DNA of 64,000 bases. Origin: Telopea speciosissima. Lineage: Eukaryota > Streptophyta > Magnoliopsida > Proteales > Proteaceae. The DNA lies in assembly GCF_018873765.1 (NCBI RefSeq), contig NC_057923.1, forward strand, positions 12,102,413 through 12,166,412. Reading direction: 5' to 3'. A model generated the notes under the pieces. The model worked only from the letters and a program-made list of their open reading frames with translations. It did not search any database and had not been told where the DNA came from. Positions 55,202 through 64,000 of this stretch are shown piece by piece (within the stretch, counting starts at the first letter, position 1; each line of letters opens with the position of its first letter). The position numbers were made by a program, and so were the translations under genes.

Positions 55202-58200
55202 ATGCAAGAAAGTGGGTTCAGTTTAATGGTGATATTGTGCATTTTGGTTGTATTATGGTGGGGATGGAAGGTGTTAGAATCGATATGGTGGAGACCCAAG
55301 AAGCTGGAGAGGCTTCTCAAGGAACAAGGCGTGAAGGTCACTCCGTACAATTTACTGTTTGGTGATTTGAAAGAGAACATGAGACTGCTCAAGGAAGCTC
55401 GGTCCAAGCCCATGAACCTATCCCATGATATCGTTCCACGTGTGTTGCCCTTTCATCTTCAAACTGTACGCAAGTTAGGTATGTTTTGCCAGATCCGATT
55501 CTTCTACTTCTACCTACCCGGTACTACTATGCGTCCCTACACGCAAGCATGGCGGCAAGTACTGCCTTACCGTCGCTCGGATAGGGGTAAGGCGGTACAT
55601 TCCGCCTTGCTTTTGTGTGGGGGGCGCACACGATAGTAGGGATAGGCGAAAGTAGAGGAGTCGAATTGATCTGCTTCCGATTTAAAATTTTCTTTGCAAT
55701 TTTTTTTTTTGGTTTTATGAATAGTTATGTAACAATGGAAGGTGATCACAAGCCAAATCTTAGCGATCTATTTTTACTATTTTTTTTTTTTTTTGGAAAA
55801 AAGAACTCTGTGCAGGAGTGTGGCCTACACCAACACTCCCATGACTCCATCTCCCTCCTCCCCATTTGAAATAAATTCATTTTTTTTTTCTCCCAGGTTC
55901 CTTGCCCGGTATGGTTGTTCGGTTCTTCTCATAGGGGAGCCGAAAATGACGACTTCACCCCACCCGGGCAGTGTGTTCGGGCAGGGGGTTAGGTCGTCAT
56001 TTCAGATCCCCTATAAGAGCAACTGGACAACCGTACCGGGTAGGGAACCCGAGAGGATAATGAACCTTATTTTGAGGAGGAGAGAGATAGACACTTAGAC
56101 ACATGGGAGTGCTGGCGTAAGCCATACTCTCGGGCAGGAAACTATTTTTCTTCTTTTTTTAATCTAGAACGTTTGTTCCCAATCTGAGTTGGAAGAGTAC
56201 ACAAATAATGTCATAAAGTATTGGTACACATGTATGGACATACACGGAATGTGTGCAAAAAATAAGAAATCATCAATAGTATAAGTAATGGATCTGGTAC
56301 GGATTTGGTTCTTCTCTTTTTCACTCGCTTTTAAGTTCTTTTAAACCCTAAAAGAACTTATATTATTATGGGTGAAAGAAAATTAGTTGTTGATAATTGA
56401 AATTTGAAACTGCAGGTAAAACCTCTGCATTTTGGTTTGGAACAAATCCAAGATTGTATATTATGGATCCTAACCTAATAAGGGACATTATGAACAAGTT
56501 TGATCAGTTTGTGAAGATCAAAGGAAATCGACTAACGCGGCTTTTTATTGGTGGACTTGCTACCTATGATGGTGAGAAATGGGCCAAACACAGAAGGATT
56601 ATAAACCCAGCCTTTCATGTGGAAAAACTAAAGGTTTCTTCTATATGTTTGACATTTCCTTCTATTCCTTTTAAATGGATACATTTTCTGTGGTAGCTTT
56701 TCCATGCTTTTGTGATATTGCTGATAGATTGTATCTTCTTCTTCTTTGTTAATTGTTAAAGCGAATGTTATCAGCATTTTATACAACTTCTAATGAGATG
56801 GTCAGCAAATGGGAGAAATTGGTTGCCTCAGAAGGGTCTTGTGAATTGGATGTGTGGCCAGAACTCCAAAATTTAACTGGGGATGTCATCTCTAGGGCAG
56901 CATTTGGTAGCTCCTATGAAGAAGGTAAACGGATATTCAAATTGCAAGGTGAGCAAGCTGAGCTCTTCATCCAGTCTTTTCAGACAGCATTCATCCCTGG
57001 TTTTAGGTACAATTTATGTTTCTTATCTCTTTTCCTATTGGGTATTACTAGTGTTGCACAAAGAAAGGTGCCCGAGGGTGTTCCTCAAACACTACAACCT
57101 TAAAACTAGATCAGACTAGAAACGATTATGAAAAACGAAGATCACTCTTTAGGGCTTCTTGATTTCTCTATTGATGAAATATTTCAATCGAATTACATGG
57201 GTGCAAGGACCCCTATTTATACAAGTTTCTCTTTTCAGCCCTCTTTCTCTGAACCTTTCTTGGATCCGCCAGATGGCTTTCCTTCTTTGTAAGGTGATTC
57301 CCCTGTGCTTGGATTAGGAAACCCTTCAAGAAAGGGAGATCCTCTCCTCAGATCCCAGGATCCGGAATCTTCTCGTACGCGGATTACGTTTACCAGCCTC
57401 CATCCACTAGGGCGCTCCAAACAGATCTTGTTGACGTATCTAGACCAATACAACGGTTTCGCTAGTGGTCCGATCTATTCTACACGTGGTCTAGTGGCTT
57501 GGACTCCAAGCCACTCCACGTGCCATCCTCGGATTGGGTAGATAAAATATGGTGTATCAACTAGCAATAAACCAATATCCATTTTCAATTGCTTCATTTG
57601 ATCCTTGTCCTCACCAATGTTATTGTGTGTACAGTTTTCTGCCAACGAAAAGGAACAGAAGAATGAAAGAAATTGACAGAGAAGTTCGAACCCTTTTAAT
57701 GGGTATCATCAACAAAAGACAGAAGACTATGAAAGTCGCAGAAGCCAACAACGATGACTTGTTAGGGTTGTTACTTGAATCCAATGATACAGAGATTCAA
57801 GAAAATAAAAACAAGAAGAATGTTGGGATGACCATAGAAGAGGTGATACAAGAATGTAAACTATTCTACTTTGCAGGGCAAGAAACCACTTCTGTTCTTC
57901 TTGTTTGGACAATGGTTGTATTAAGTATGCATTCTGAATGGCAAGTGCGTGCGAGGGAAGAAGTTTTACAAGTCTTTGGGAAGAACAAACCGGGTTTTGA
58001 TGGACTAAATCACCTCAAAATTGTAAGGACTTGCTTTCCCATCAGTTTCAGATACATATAGAGTTTATTAAATTTAAAACAGAGTTTTTTCTGAACTTTC
58101 CCTAATCCTCCATTGCAGGTTACCATGATTTTATATGAGGTTCTTAGATTATATCCACCATTGTTATTTCTTGATCGGTGTACATACAAGAACATAAAAC

Positions 58201-58544
58201 TTGGAGAAATATCTCTACCCCCTGGAATACAAGTCATGTTACCTATAGTCCTTCTTCACCATGATCATGAGGTATGGGGTGAAGATGCAGAAGAATTCAA
58301 GCCAGAGAGATTTGCAGAAGGAATTTCAAAGGCCACAAATAATCAAGTTTCATTTTTCCCATTTGGTTGGGGCCCTCGAATATGCATTGGGCAACAATTT
58401 GCGATGACTGAAGCAAAGATGGCCCTAGCAATGGTTCTACAAAGATTTGCTTTTGAACTTTCTCCATCCTATGCTCATGCTCCTACCACTGTAGTAACTC
58501 TTCATCCACAGTATGGTGCTCAAATCATATTACATAAACTGTAG
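55202..58544 (+). CDS. CYP72A: Cytochrome P450, CYP72A family (copy 6), intact
   Basis: Exons 55202-55478, 56416-56633, 56762-57006, 57635-58022 and 58119-58544; 1554 nt, 517 aa, with standard splice borders and no break seen. The ATG at 55202 (MQESGFSL) matches the start of the paralogues; the upstream in-frame codons are leader. Landmarks: anchor ([20 protein letters not shown]), AGQETTS, EVLR (383-386), [15 protein letters not shown] with Cys465. Intron 1 holds two MITEs (one nested) and intron 3 a solo LTR. Exon 1 is nearly the same as the orphan copy 4, and exon 5 is closest to pseudogene copy 1. It is the complete version of the second gene of the duplicated unit. ER membrane monooxygenase by family; substrate unknown. 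Confidence 0.95.
55490..55672. mobile_element. MITE, CGACTCCTCTACTT family, complete
   Basis: Ends AGATCCGATTCTTCTACTTC and GAAAGTAGAGGAGTCGAATT are inverted. The centre GGGGTAAGGCGGTACATTCC gives a near-perfect hairpin. It sits 12 bp after the exon 1 donor, exactly as the half MITE does in copy 4. Confidence 0.9.
55794..56148. mobile_element. Nested MITE pair in intron 1 of copy 6
   Basis: The outer element (GGAGTGTGGCCTACACCAAC ... GTGCTGGCGTAAGCCATACT) is related to 41066-41234. An inner element (about 55888-56058, GGTTCCTTGCCCGGTATGGT ... ACCGTACCGGGTAGGGAACC) splits it and shares its centre with 51537-51715. Confidence 0.85.
57052..57559 (-). mobile_element. Solo LTR in intron 3 of copy 6
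   Basis: Starts TGTTGCACAAAG and ends ATGGTGTATCA. The 5-bp duplication ACTAG lies on both sides (57047-57051 and 57560-57564). Minus-strand reading gives TGTATAAATAGGGGTCCTTG, a TATA-like promoter, so the LTR is inverted relative to the gene. Copy 1, with otherwise similar intron 3 sequence, lacks it. Confidence 0.92.
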
Positions 58545-59055
58545 AATCATATCTTCATAATCATCATTTCTTGGTGATCTATCAATTGAAACTTTCATTG
58601 TGTTTTATTTTTATAGTTTAATGGGTTTTGTACCAAATTAATATACCAAGTTTACATGTATTTGAAAAGGGATTTTCTTATCGATACCCTTCAAGGTGTC
58701 AAATAATTTGTTACCATACTTTTTAACCTTTTTTGGTATTACATACAATATTTTTCAAATAGGGTTAAATATTGTCATTTAACCTATGTACTCAAAATAT
58801 GTGTATGACAACAACGCTATTTGATAATGACATAATAATATGTCGTTTTCAAATTATTTCAAAAAACCCTTTGTACCTTTTAATTTAAAGAACTTCTAAG
58901 AATAAAATACGGGGTAATTAAAAGGTGTCAAGTTCTAAATACACTTATAGAGGTGTTACTGTTAGCAACAAAAGAAAGAATATAGTTATTGTTGTAACAA
59001 TTATTTGTGACGTGTCCAAAAGTCACAAGATAGAGAGAATTGCCAAATAACTTGA
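58545..59055. other. 3' flank of copy 6
   Basis: Shares TTACATGTATTTGAAAAGGG and ACCTATGTACTCAAAATATG with the 3' flanks of copies 3 and 5. No gene seen. Confidence 0.7.
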
Positions 59056-59755
59056 AGTCATCCAAGTTTCGCAAGGAGGCTGTTTCCAAACTTGAATCCG
59101 TGACTACTTGGTCACAAAGGAGCAACCTTACCATTGCAACAAAATCCAACCTTTTTGTAGGATTTTCTACATACCCACTTTAAATATTGTCACATGAACA
59201 AATAATGTGGCTATTCTAGGTTGGATAGAAAGTACATAATCTAGATTAATGACGAATAAAAATCCTCTATAGTGCAACATCTTGCTGTGCGGCCTCCATA
59301 GGGTGCCATGTGGAGATAGGGAATCGTGTGGTTGAGAAATACTTAGATGAAATACCCATAGCTATGACCCGGTTGAGATTTTACCTGCCCGAACCCTGAA
59401 GAGAAATCGTGTTGAAAACGAGAACAAGGTTTTAATGGAAAATAGAATCCAAACCCCGTCTCTCAAGTTCGATGAGAAGGCCTGAATTGAATCCAAGCTC
59501 AATGGTTTCAATGGGTTTCATGGTGTTTTTTATGCAATGAGAAACATGAGCTCAATGGGTTCAAGTTTTGCAAGGAGGCTGTTTCCAAACTCGAATCCAT
59601 GACCATTTGGTCACGAGGGAGCAACCGTACCATTGCAACAAGACCTAACCTTTTTGTAGGATTTTCTACATACCCACTTTAAATATTGTCACATGAACAA
59701 ATAATGTGGCTATTCTAATGTTGGATAGAAAGTACATAATCTAGATTAATCACAC
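59056..59755. repeat. Direct repeat carrying Au-type SINE fragments
   Basis: A roughly 195-bp segment (CAAGGAGGCTGTTTCCAAAC through GTACATAATCTAGATTAAT) occurs at about 59068-59252 and 59571-59751. Its first half, read on the minus strand, is the 5' half of an Au-type SINE (GTTGCAATGGTA...GGTTGCTCC...GGATTCGAG). The rest is adjoining DNA, so one SINE insertion was duplicated with its flank. Confidence 0.85.
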
Positions 59756-59830
59756 GTTAATGTTCAAAGCTTAATTCAATCAAGGGAAGGGGTTCTCTAA
59801 GCAAACAACAAATTTTGTTAATATATTTTA

Positions 59831-60034
59831 GGGTAGAACACCACTGGATCATGTCCAAGGCGTGGACACTACGCCTACACACAACCAGGCATGTAATGAC
59901 CGCCCAGCCCCAACCCCTGCCGTGGCGCGTGGAATTTCTGCCTTGGATTGGGGGTTGGGCGGTCATTCCATGCCCAGCTGTGTCTTGGAGTAGTATCCAT
60001 GCCTTGGACACATCCGATTAGTGTTCTTTATCCC
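59831..60034. mobile_element. Mutator-type MITE
   Basis: 204 bp, ends GGGTAGAACACCACTGGATC and GATTAGTGTTCTTTATCCC, with inner words TGTCCAAGGCGTGGACACTA / TAGTATCCATGCCTTGGACA. Exact 9-bp duplication TATATTTTA at 59822-59830 and 60035-60043. Same family as 27557-27692. Confidence 0.95.
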
Positions 60035-60043
60035 TATATTTTA

Positions 60044-60899
60044 TTTCTATTTTAAATCTATTATCTAAAAAAAAAAAAAAAATTTCACGAACACCCCCTA
60101 TAAGTATATATCGTATATCACGGATACCTAAAAAATGTCAAAATATCATAGACACCCCTTACTTTATGACTTTGTTTCAACTTAGTCCACTCTCTTAGGT
60201 GTGTGCAGTTATACAAGTCAAAAAATAAAATTCAACAAGACGAAGTTAATGTAGGCCAGGCAGCGTCAGCAACCACAACAACAAAAAACAACATCACACT
60301 GATAATTCATTAAAATTGTATTAAACAGTAAAATTGAAAACAAATCTTCCAGAACAAACCCCTTCCCCAACCAAAAGAAAAGGATCTTTTGCAGAAGCCT
60401 ACGTCGTGAGTCTTTAAACTTAAAACCAAACCTGATAAATGACCATGCATTTGTAGCTCTCGCAACTCATCTCTTCTTCTCTGCTACATCCTGTCCTGCA
60501 GTCTTCTTCCGTCTTCAGAGCATGGAAATTGAAGAAAAAATAGCGTTGATTGCAGAAGTCCCGTTCCCTGTTCTTGCTTCTTCCGCCTTTAGAACAACGA
60601 AGACAATGAAGAGAATGATTTGTAATTTGGGGTTTTGATCCTTAAGGGTGTTATGGAAAATTCACCTTGTGATAAGGTTATTTTCGTCATTATAAGTAGG
60701 TTGGTATCCCACTCTGGCCAAAAGAAAATCCAAATGAGGGTAGTAGATTGATTTGATTGACTCAGGTCGAATTTAGAACATTCCTCTCATTAAAACTATG
60801 TTAAGATTAATGTTCATCTTTTAACACCATTGAAAAAGAAAAAGAGAAATCATTAATCATCAATACATTGGGTTTTTTTTGGTAAGAATCAATACTTTT
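60044..60899. other. Spacer
   Basis: No gene recognised; A run at about 60067 and AT-rich DNA. Confidence 0.5.
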
Positions 60900-62602
60900 G
60901 GGGTTTTCTTCAAATGCCCTCTCTCAAATTATCTAAATATACAAATGCCCCCTGACCTTTCACTAATTTTTAATGCATCTCTACGTTCCAAACTATATAA
61001 CACTCTAGTCCTCCCCGTTAATTTGGGACGCTATGTTTTAACGTTTGGCATTTTTTAAATACGGTTAGACCATTCTACCCTTGATAGGGTAAGGAGACAA
61101 AAATACCTTTACCTGAAAAGAAAAAAAAACCTTCAACTCTTTTCCTCAAATCGTTTAGGGTTTGAAAAAAGAGGGAAAAATTGTTGTGGGCGTTTTGTTC
61201 CTCGCACTGTTCTGATGGACCTGGAGCCTGGGACGATGGACAGCCTCCAATCAGGCCCTTACGGTCAGATCTTTAGGCCTGATAACTTTGTCTTCGGGCA
61301 GTTCGGCATCGAAAATAGCTGGGCGAAGGGACACTACATGGAGGGTGCAAAACTCATCGATTCTGTTCTTGACGTTGTTCGAAAGGAAGCCGAGAACTGC
61401 AACTGCCTGCAAGATGATCCCCAAAGTACTACAATGATTCAATCTTGAGATTGAGCACAACAACCCAAACAGTAAACTCTAAACTTGAAAAATCAGAATT
61501 TAGGAGATTTTCAGTCACCGTAAAACAAAGGCTCTGATGAGCCTCAAAACCTGGTCCGAATCCTCTTGGGTGGCCCTTAGATGCCCCAAAACATGGGAGA
61601 AATCTGATGTCAAATTCTCCGATACAGCCAATCTACAAAAGTGTTCCAAAAAAGGGCTGCCATCAGGTTTATCTTGGTGATCTCTGTTAGAATAAATCGA
61701 TCTGAATGGGAACAAAATCCCAAAAGCCAGGATCTCTATAAGGCGTTCAATAACACAATCAAATAAATAATAAAAAACAGGGATAAAACCACCAACCTTG
61801 TTTCGCATCCATTGTGATGATGATTGTAACGAAAAATAAAGAACAAAGATCTAGGTGCTTCCCCTCTATTCCCAAAGTAACTGGCTTGATGAAAATACCG
61901 AATGCGCAGGGACGACGATCACTGAATATCTCATTTCTTTCAAGAATGCCCTCCTCAATAGCAATTGAGAATAATAAGTTGTGATCGATAGAGGGGGATC
62001 CTAGTTCTCCTTATATAGTAATCTCTATAGGGTCTGACTCATCACAGTCACAATCTCTTGTTGTGAGTTTGACTCCAGCAGTAGTAACAACACAATATTC
62101 AAAGGAGATGAAAATCCCTCTCTATCTCAAGTTAAATCGAATTTTAGTAAGCACACAAATAATAGATGATAACAATACTTACTTGAGAAGGAAAACTGAA
62201 CATAGAGAGGAAGGACAGCTTAGGCTTTCCAATGATCAGGAGGACCATGTGGTGGATTCTGATGCCTCAACCGATGATGAGCACGGTTCAGGTCTTTCCC
62301 ATACACTGTTTAAGAAGAACATGATTTTTCCTCTACGTCTTTTAATCTGGTTAAGATGTTTCTTTGGATATCCTGTTTCTTGTGTAAAAATCTGTAGTTT
62401 TCTCCTCTTTTTTTGAACTCTGATTTGGGAAGGATGAATAGCAGGTTTTTCTTTTACTTTCAAATAAGGGTATTTTTGTCAGTTTTCCTTATCAATTAGA
62501 GTGTCATGTAGTTTGGACAGTAGGGGTGTATTTAGAATTAATAAAAATTCAGGGGGGCATTTGTACGTTTGGATAATATGAAGGGGGTATTTGAAGAAAA
62601 CC
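60900..62602. mobile_element. Pack-MULE with captured host fragments
   Basis: Inverted ends of about 115 bp: GGGGTTTTCTTCAAATGCCC at the left and GGGGGTATTTGAAGAAAACC at the right, with matching inner words (CAAACTATATAACACTCTAG / TAGAGTGTCATGTAGTTTGG). The interior contains an exon-like beta-tubulin piece (61197-61412) and other gene-like stretches (61515-61808 minus; 62150-62310 plus) that I do not recognise. No transposase is seen. A clear 9-bp target duplication was not found, so the exact ends are uncertain by a few bases. It ends about 170 bp before the start codon of the PTST-like gene. Confidence 0.85.
61197..61412 (+). pseudogene. Beta-tubulin exon fragment inside the Pack-MULE
   Basis: Reads [16 protein letters not shown], then [18 protein letters not shown], then [20 protein letters not shown] and Q, matching beta-tubulin from about residue 61 to residue 131. 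Codon 131 is, to my knowledge, where the first intron of plant beta-tubulin genes lies, so the captured piece appears to stop at an exon end. Differences such as GIENSW for GAGNNW and HYMEGAK for HYTEGAE show relaxed constraint. It can run on to a stop at 61448 through non-tubulin codons. Not a functional tubulin. Confidence 0.93.
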
Positions 62603-62769
62603 ATCTTGATTCGCCTGGAGAAATGCGACTTCGCTTTTCAAGACGGTAGTTGTTCGTTGCTTCACTCGACTTTTATAGTTCATTCCTCCTGCACCACCGC
62701 CTTCTTCTCTTTCGTTGTTCGATCCAATTGTTTCTTTGAGCTCCAATTGTTTGAGGAAATGCGGAAGAG

Positions 62770-64000
62770 ATGATTTCGTTCATGCCGACTTCGAATTACT
62801 TCATCTTATCTTCTTTTTCCGTCGAACATTGCCCTAACTTCCGCTCTCTCTCTTTCTTGAACCACCCAAGAAGATTACCACCTTGTGTTTCTTTTGGTCT
62901 CTCTCCGGCGAAGGAATGCTGTTCTGCAGTGTCTTTTGGTCTGGAAAGGAGCAGTTTCGGGACTCCTGTTCTCTTTTTCCAGAGGAACTCTCCCTCTGGT
63001 TTAGTCCGGCGGTGCAAGAGTTTTGAGACTGAGGGGGGATTCTGATATAGAGACAGAGATTTTGGATTTCATGGTAAAATCTGATAACCCAGTCGTTTTT
63101 CCGACCAAGAAAGATTTGACTAATGCTGGGAGAATGGATTTGGTGGAGGCCATTGCCAAGCAAGGCGGTTGGCTTAAATTTGGCTGGGACTCGGAGGAGG
63201 AGGACGAGGAGACAGTTCAAGAGGATGAGTTTCAAGGTTCAATTCTAATAATGGCAAAAGAAGTTGAGGATGGTTCAGTTCATAGAGCTACAAGAAGCTT
63301 GAAACAGAGGTTTGAGGGCGTTCAAGTTGGAAGTTCTGAGATTGAACTGTCCTATGCCTGTCTTTCTTATCTGGCTTCTGCTTCTGATGAATTATCGTGG
63401 GGCTTCTATTTTCATATTTCCTTTTCTGTTTCTTTATGCTTCTGAAGATTCTTGATTTTCTTTCTGGGGCAATTGATTCAGAGAATTCTTTTATTTCATC
63501 CTCTGGTAAAGGCAGGCTGGGGTGGATTCTGGGATCGAGGGTATCTTGAGCCGCCTGGAGAAAGAGAGAAGTCTGCAATTTGGTGTTGGCTCTAGAACAA
63601 AAGAAAGTACCTCTTCTGACACGAGGAATGAGGAAGAAGATGACTGTCAACCGAAAGTCCAAGCAGAAGCGGGTATGTTAGATCTACAAGTCACTATGAA
63701 TTGGGGTAGTGTTCATAGCACCATAATAAATGACAGAAAGTCCATGGATGAAAGATATACTCCCTGTCCCTATTTTGGTTCAGTACTTAAAGTGTTTTTA
63801 AAGTGAATTTGAAGGCAATACTCTCAGCAGCCTTAGTGTTTATTGTCCAGTATGTATTGACTTCAAAATGTAACCATTCCATTTTTTATTATTCCAATAA
63901 ATACTTCTGGTCATTATTGTTTAATCTTCTTAAGGATTGCTACTCTTCTATTGAGTATTGAATGTATATGCCCCATAAAGAGAGGTTGTTAAGTGTGTAC
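62770..64000 (+). CDS. PTST2/PTST3 (FLO6)-like gene, 5' part, runs off the window
   Basis: From the ATG at 62770 the frame reads MISFMPTSNYFILSSFSVEH, a Ser-rich, basic start like a chloroplast transit peptide. Then, in the next frame, it reads SDIETEILDFMVKSDNPVVF...KDLTNAGRMDLVEAIAKQGG and WLKFGWDSEEED, the conserved N-terminal block of PROTEIN TARGETING TO STARCH 2/3. Those proteins bind glucans through a C-terminal CBM48 and help start starch granules in plastids. A later exon (from about 63516 to 63671, ending GAAGCGG|GTATGT) reads SGIEGILSRLEKERSLQFGV. The two frames join only if the run of six G at 63033-63038 had five (ETEG|DSDIETE), so there is a one-base break or a sequence error. 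The first donor is not resolved. CBM48 would lie beyond the window. Confidence 0.85.

Noticed and set aside
61215-61448. Functional small beta-tubulin
   Set aside because: Only about residues 61-131 are present, inside MULE inverted ends, with substitutions at conserved sites.
1-64000. CRISPR array, rRNA or tRNA genes
   Set aside because: No regularly spaced short repeats with unique spacers, and no cloverleaf or rRNA-like sequence was recognised; the only tRNA-like sequences are in SINEs.

Overview
This is plant nuclear DNA, AT-rich and dense with repeats. Every recognisable gene is eukaryotic, with GT-AG introns. The SINE (Au-type), MULE, hAT, CACTA, copia and other LTR elements, and the CYP72A genes, are all typical of angiosperms. 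The CYP72A proteins read like those of non-grass angiosperms, perhaps an early-diverging eudicot, but the sequence alone does not fix the species. No RNA genes and no CRISPR array were seen.

Layout. Positions 1-14187 hold no intact host gene. They carry CACTA-type subterminal repeats near both ends and a CACTA terminus at 14187. Between these lie a broken ARGONAUTE fragment (5032-6666, minus), an unrecognised exon pair (6922-8870, minus), two tandem duplications, a 1.27-kb LINE-like retroposon and a degenerate array of about 155-bp units. From 14.2 to 16 kb there is little except one Au-type SINE.

From 16.5 to 58.5 kb lies a tandem cluster of cytochrome P450 genes of family CYP72A, all on the plus strand with the same five-exon structure. 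By reading, four copies have complete open frames: 24678-29372, 38035-42140, 50031-53934 and 55202-58544 (517-518 aa each). One copy is a multiply broken pseudogene with a duplicated exon 1 (16929-19603). One is an orphan first exon (47587-47863). The orphan exon is best explained as the scar of a segmental duplication: unit I (31260-47934) and unit II (from 47935) share their flanks, a first gene and the start of a second. Unit I ends inside intron 1 of its second gene, and unit II carries that gene complete. Later insertions (a 4.3-kb LTR-flanked element, a 2.0-kb MULE holding a solo LTR, a 1-kb tandem amplification) account for almost all of the length difference.

Introns and spacers are filled with nested MITEs, hAT and Mutator-type elements. 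Several have paralogous empty sites inside this same window, so insertion order can be read directly. A Pack-MULE (60900-62602) carries a captured beta-tubulin exon. The right edge (62770 to the window end) is the 5' part of a host gene resembling PROTEIN TARGETING TO STARCH 2/3 (FLO6-like), with a one-base frame break in a run of six G.

The CYP72A enzymes would be ER-membrane monooxygenases. Known family members oxidise triterpenoids, the iridoid loganin or gibberellins, but no substrate can be read from this sequence.
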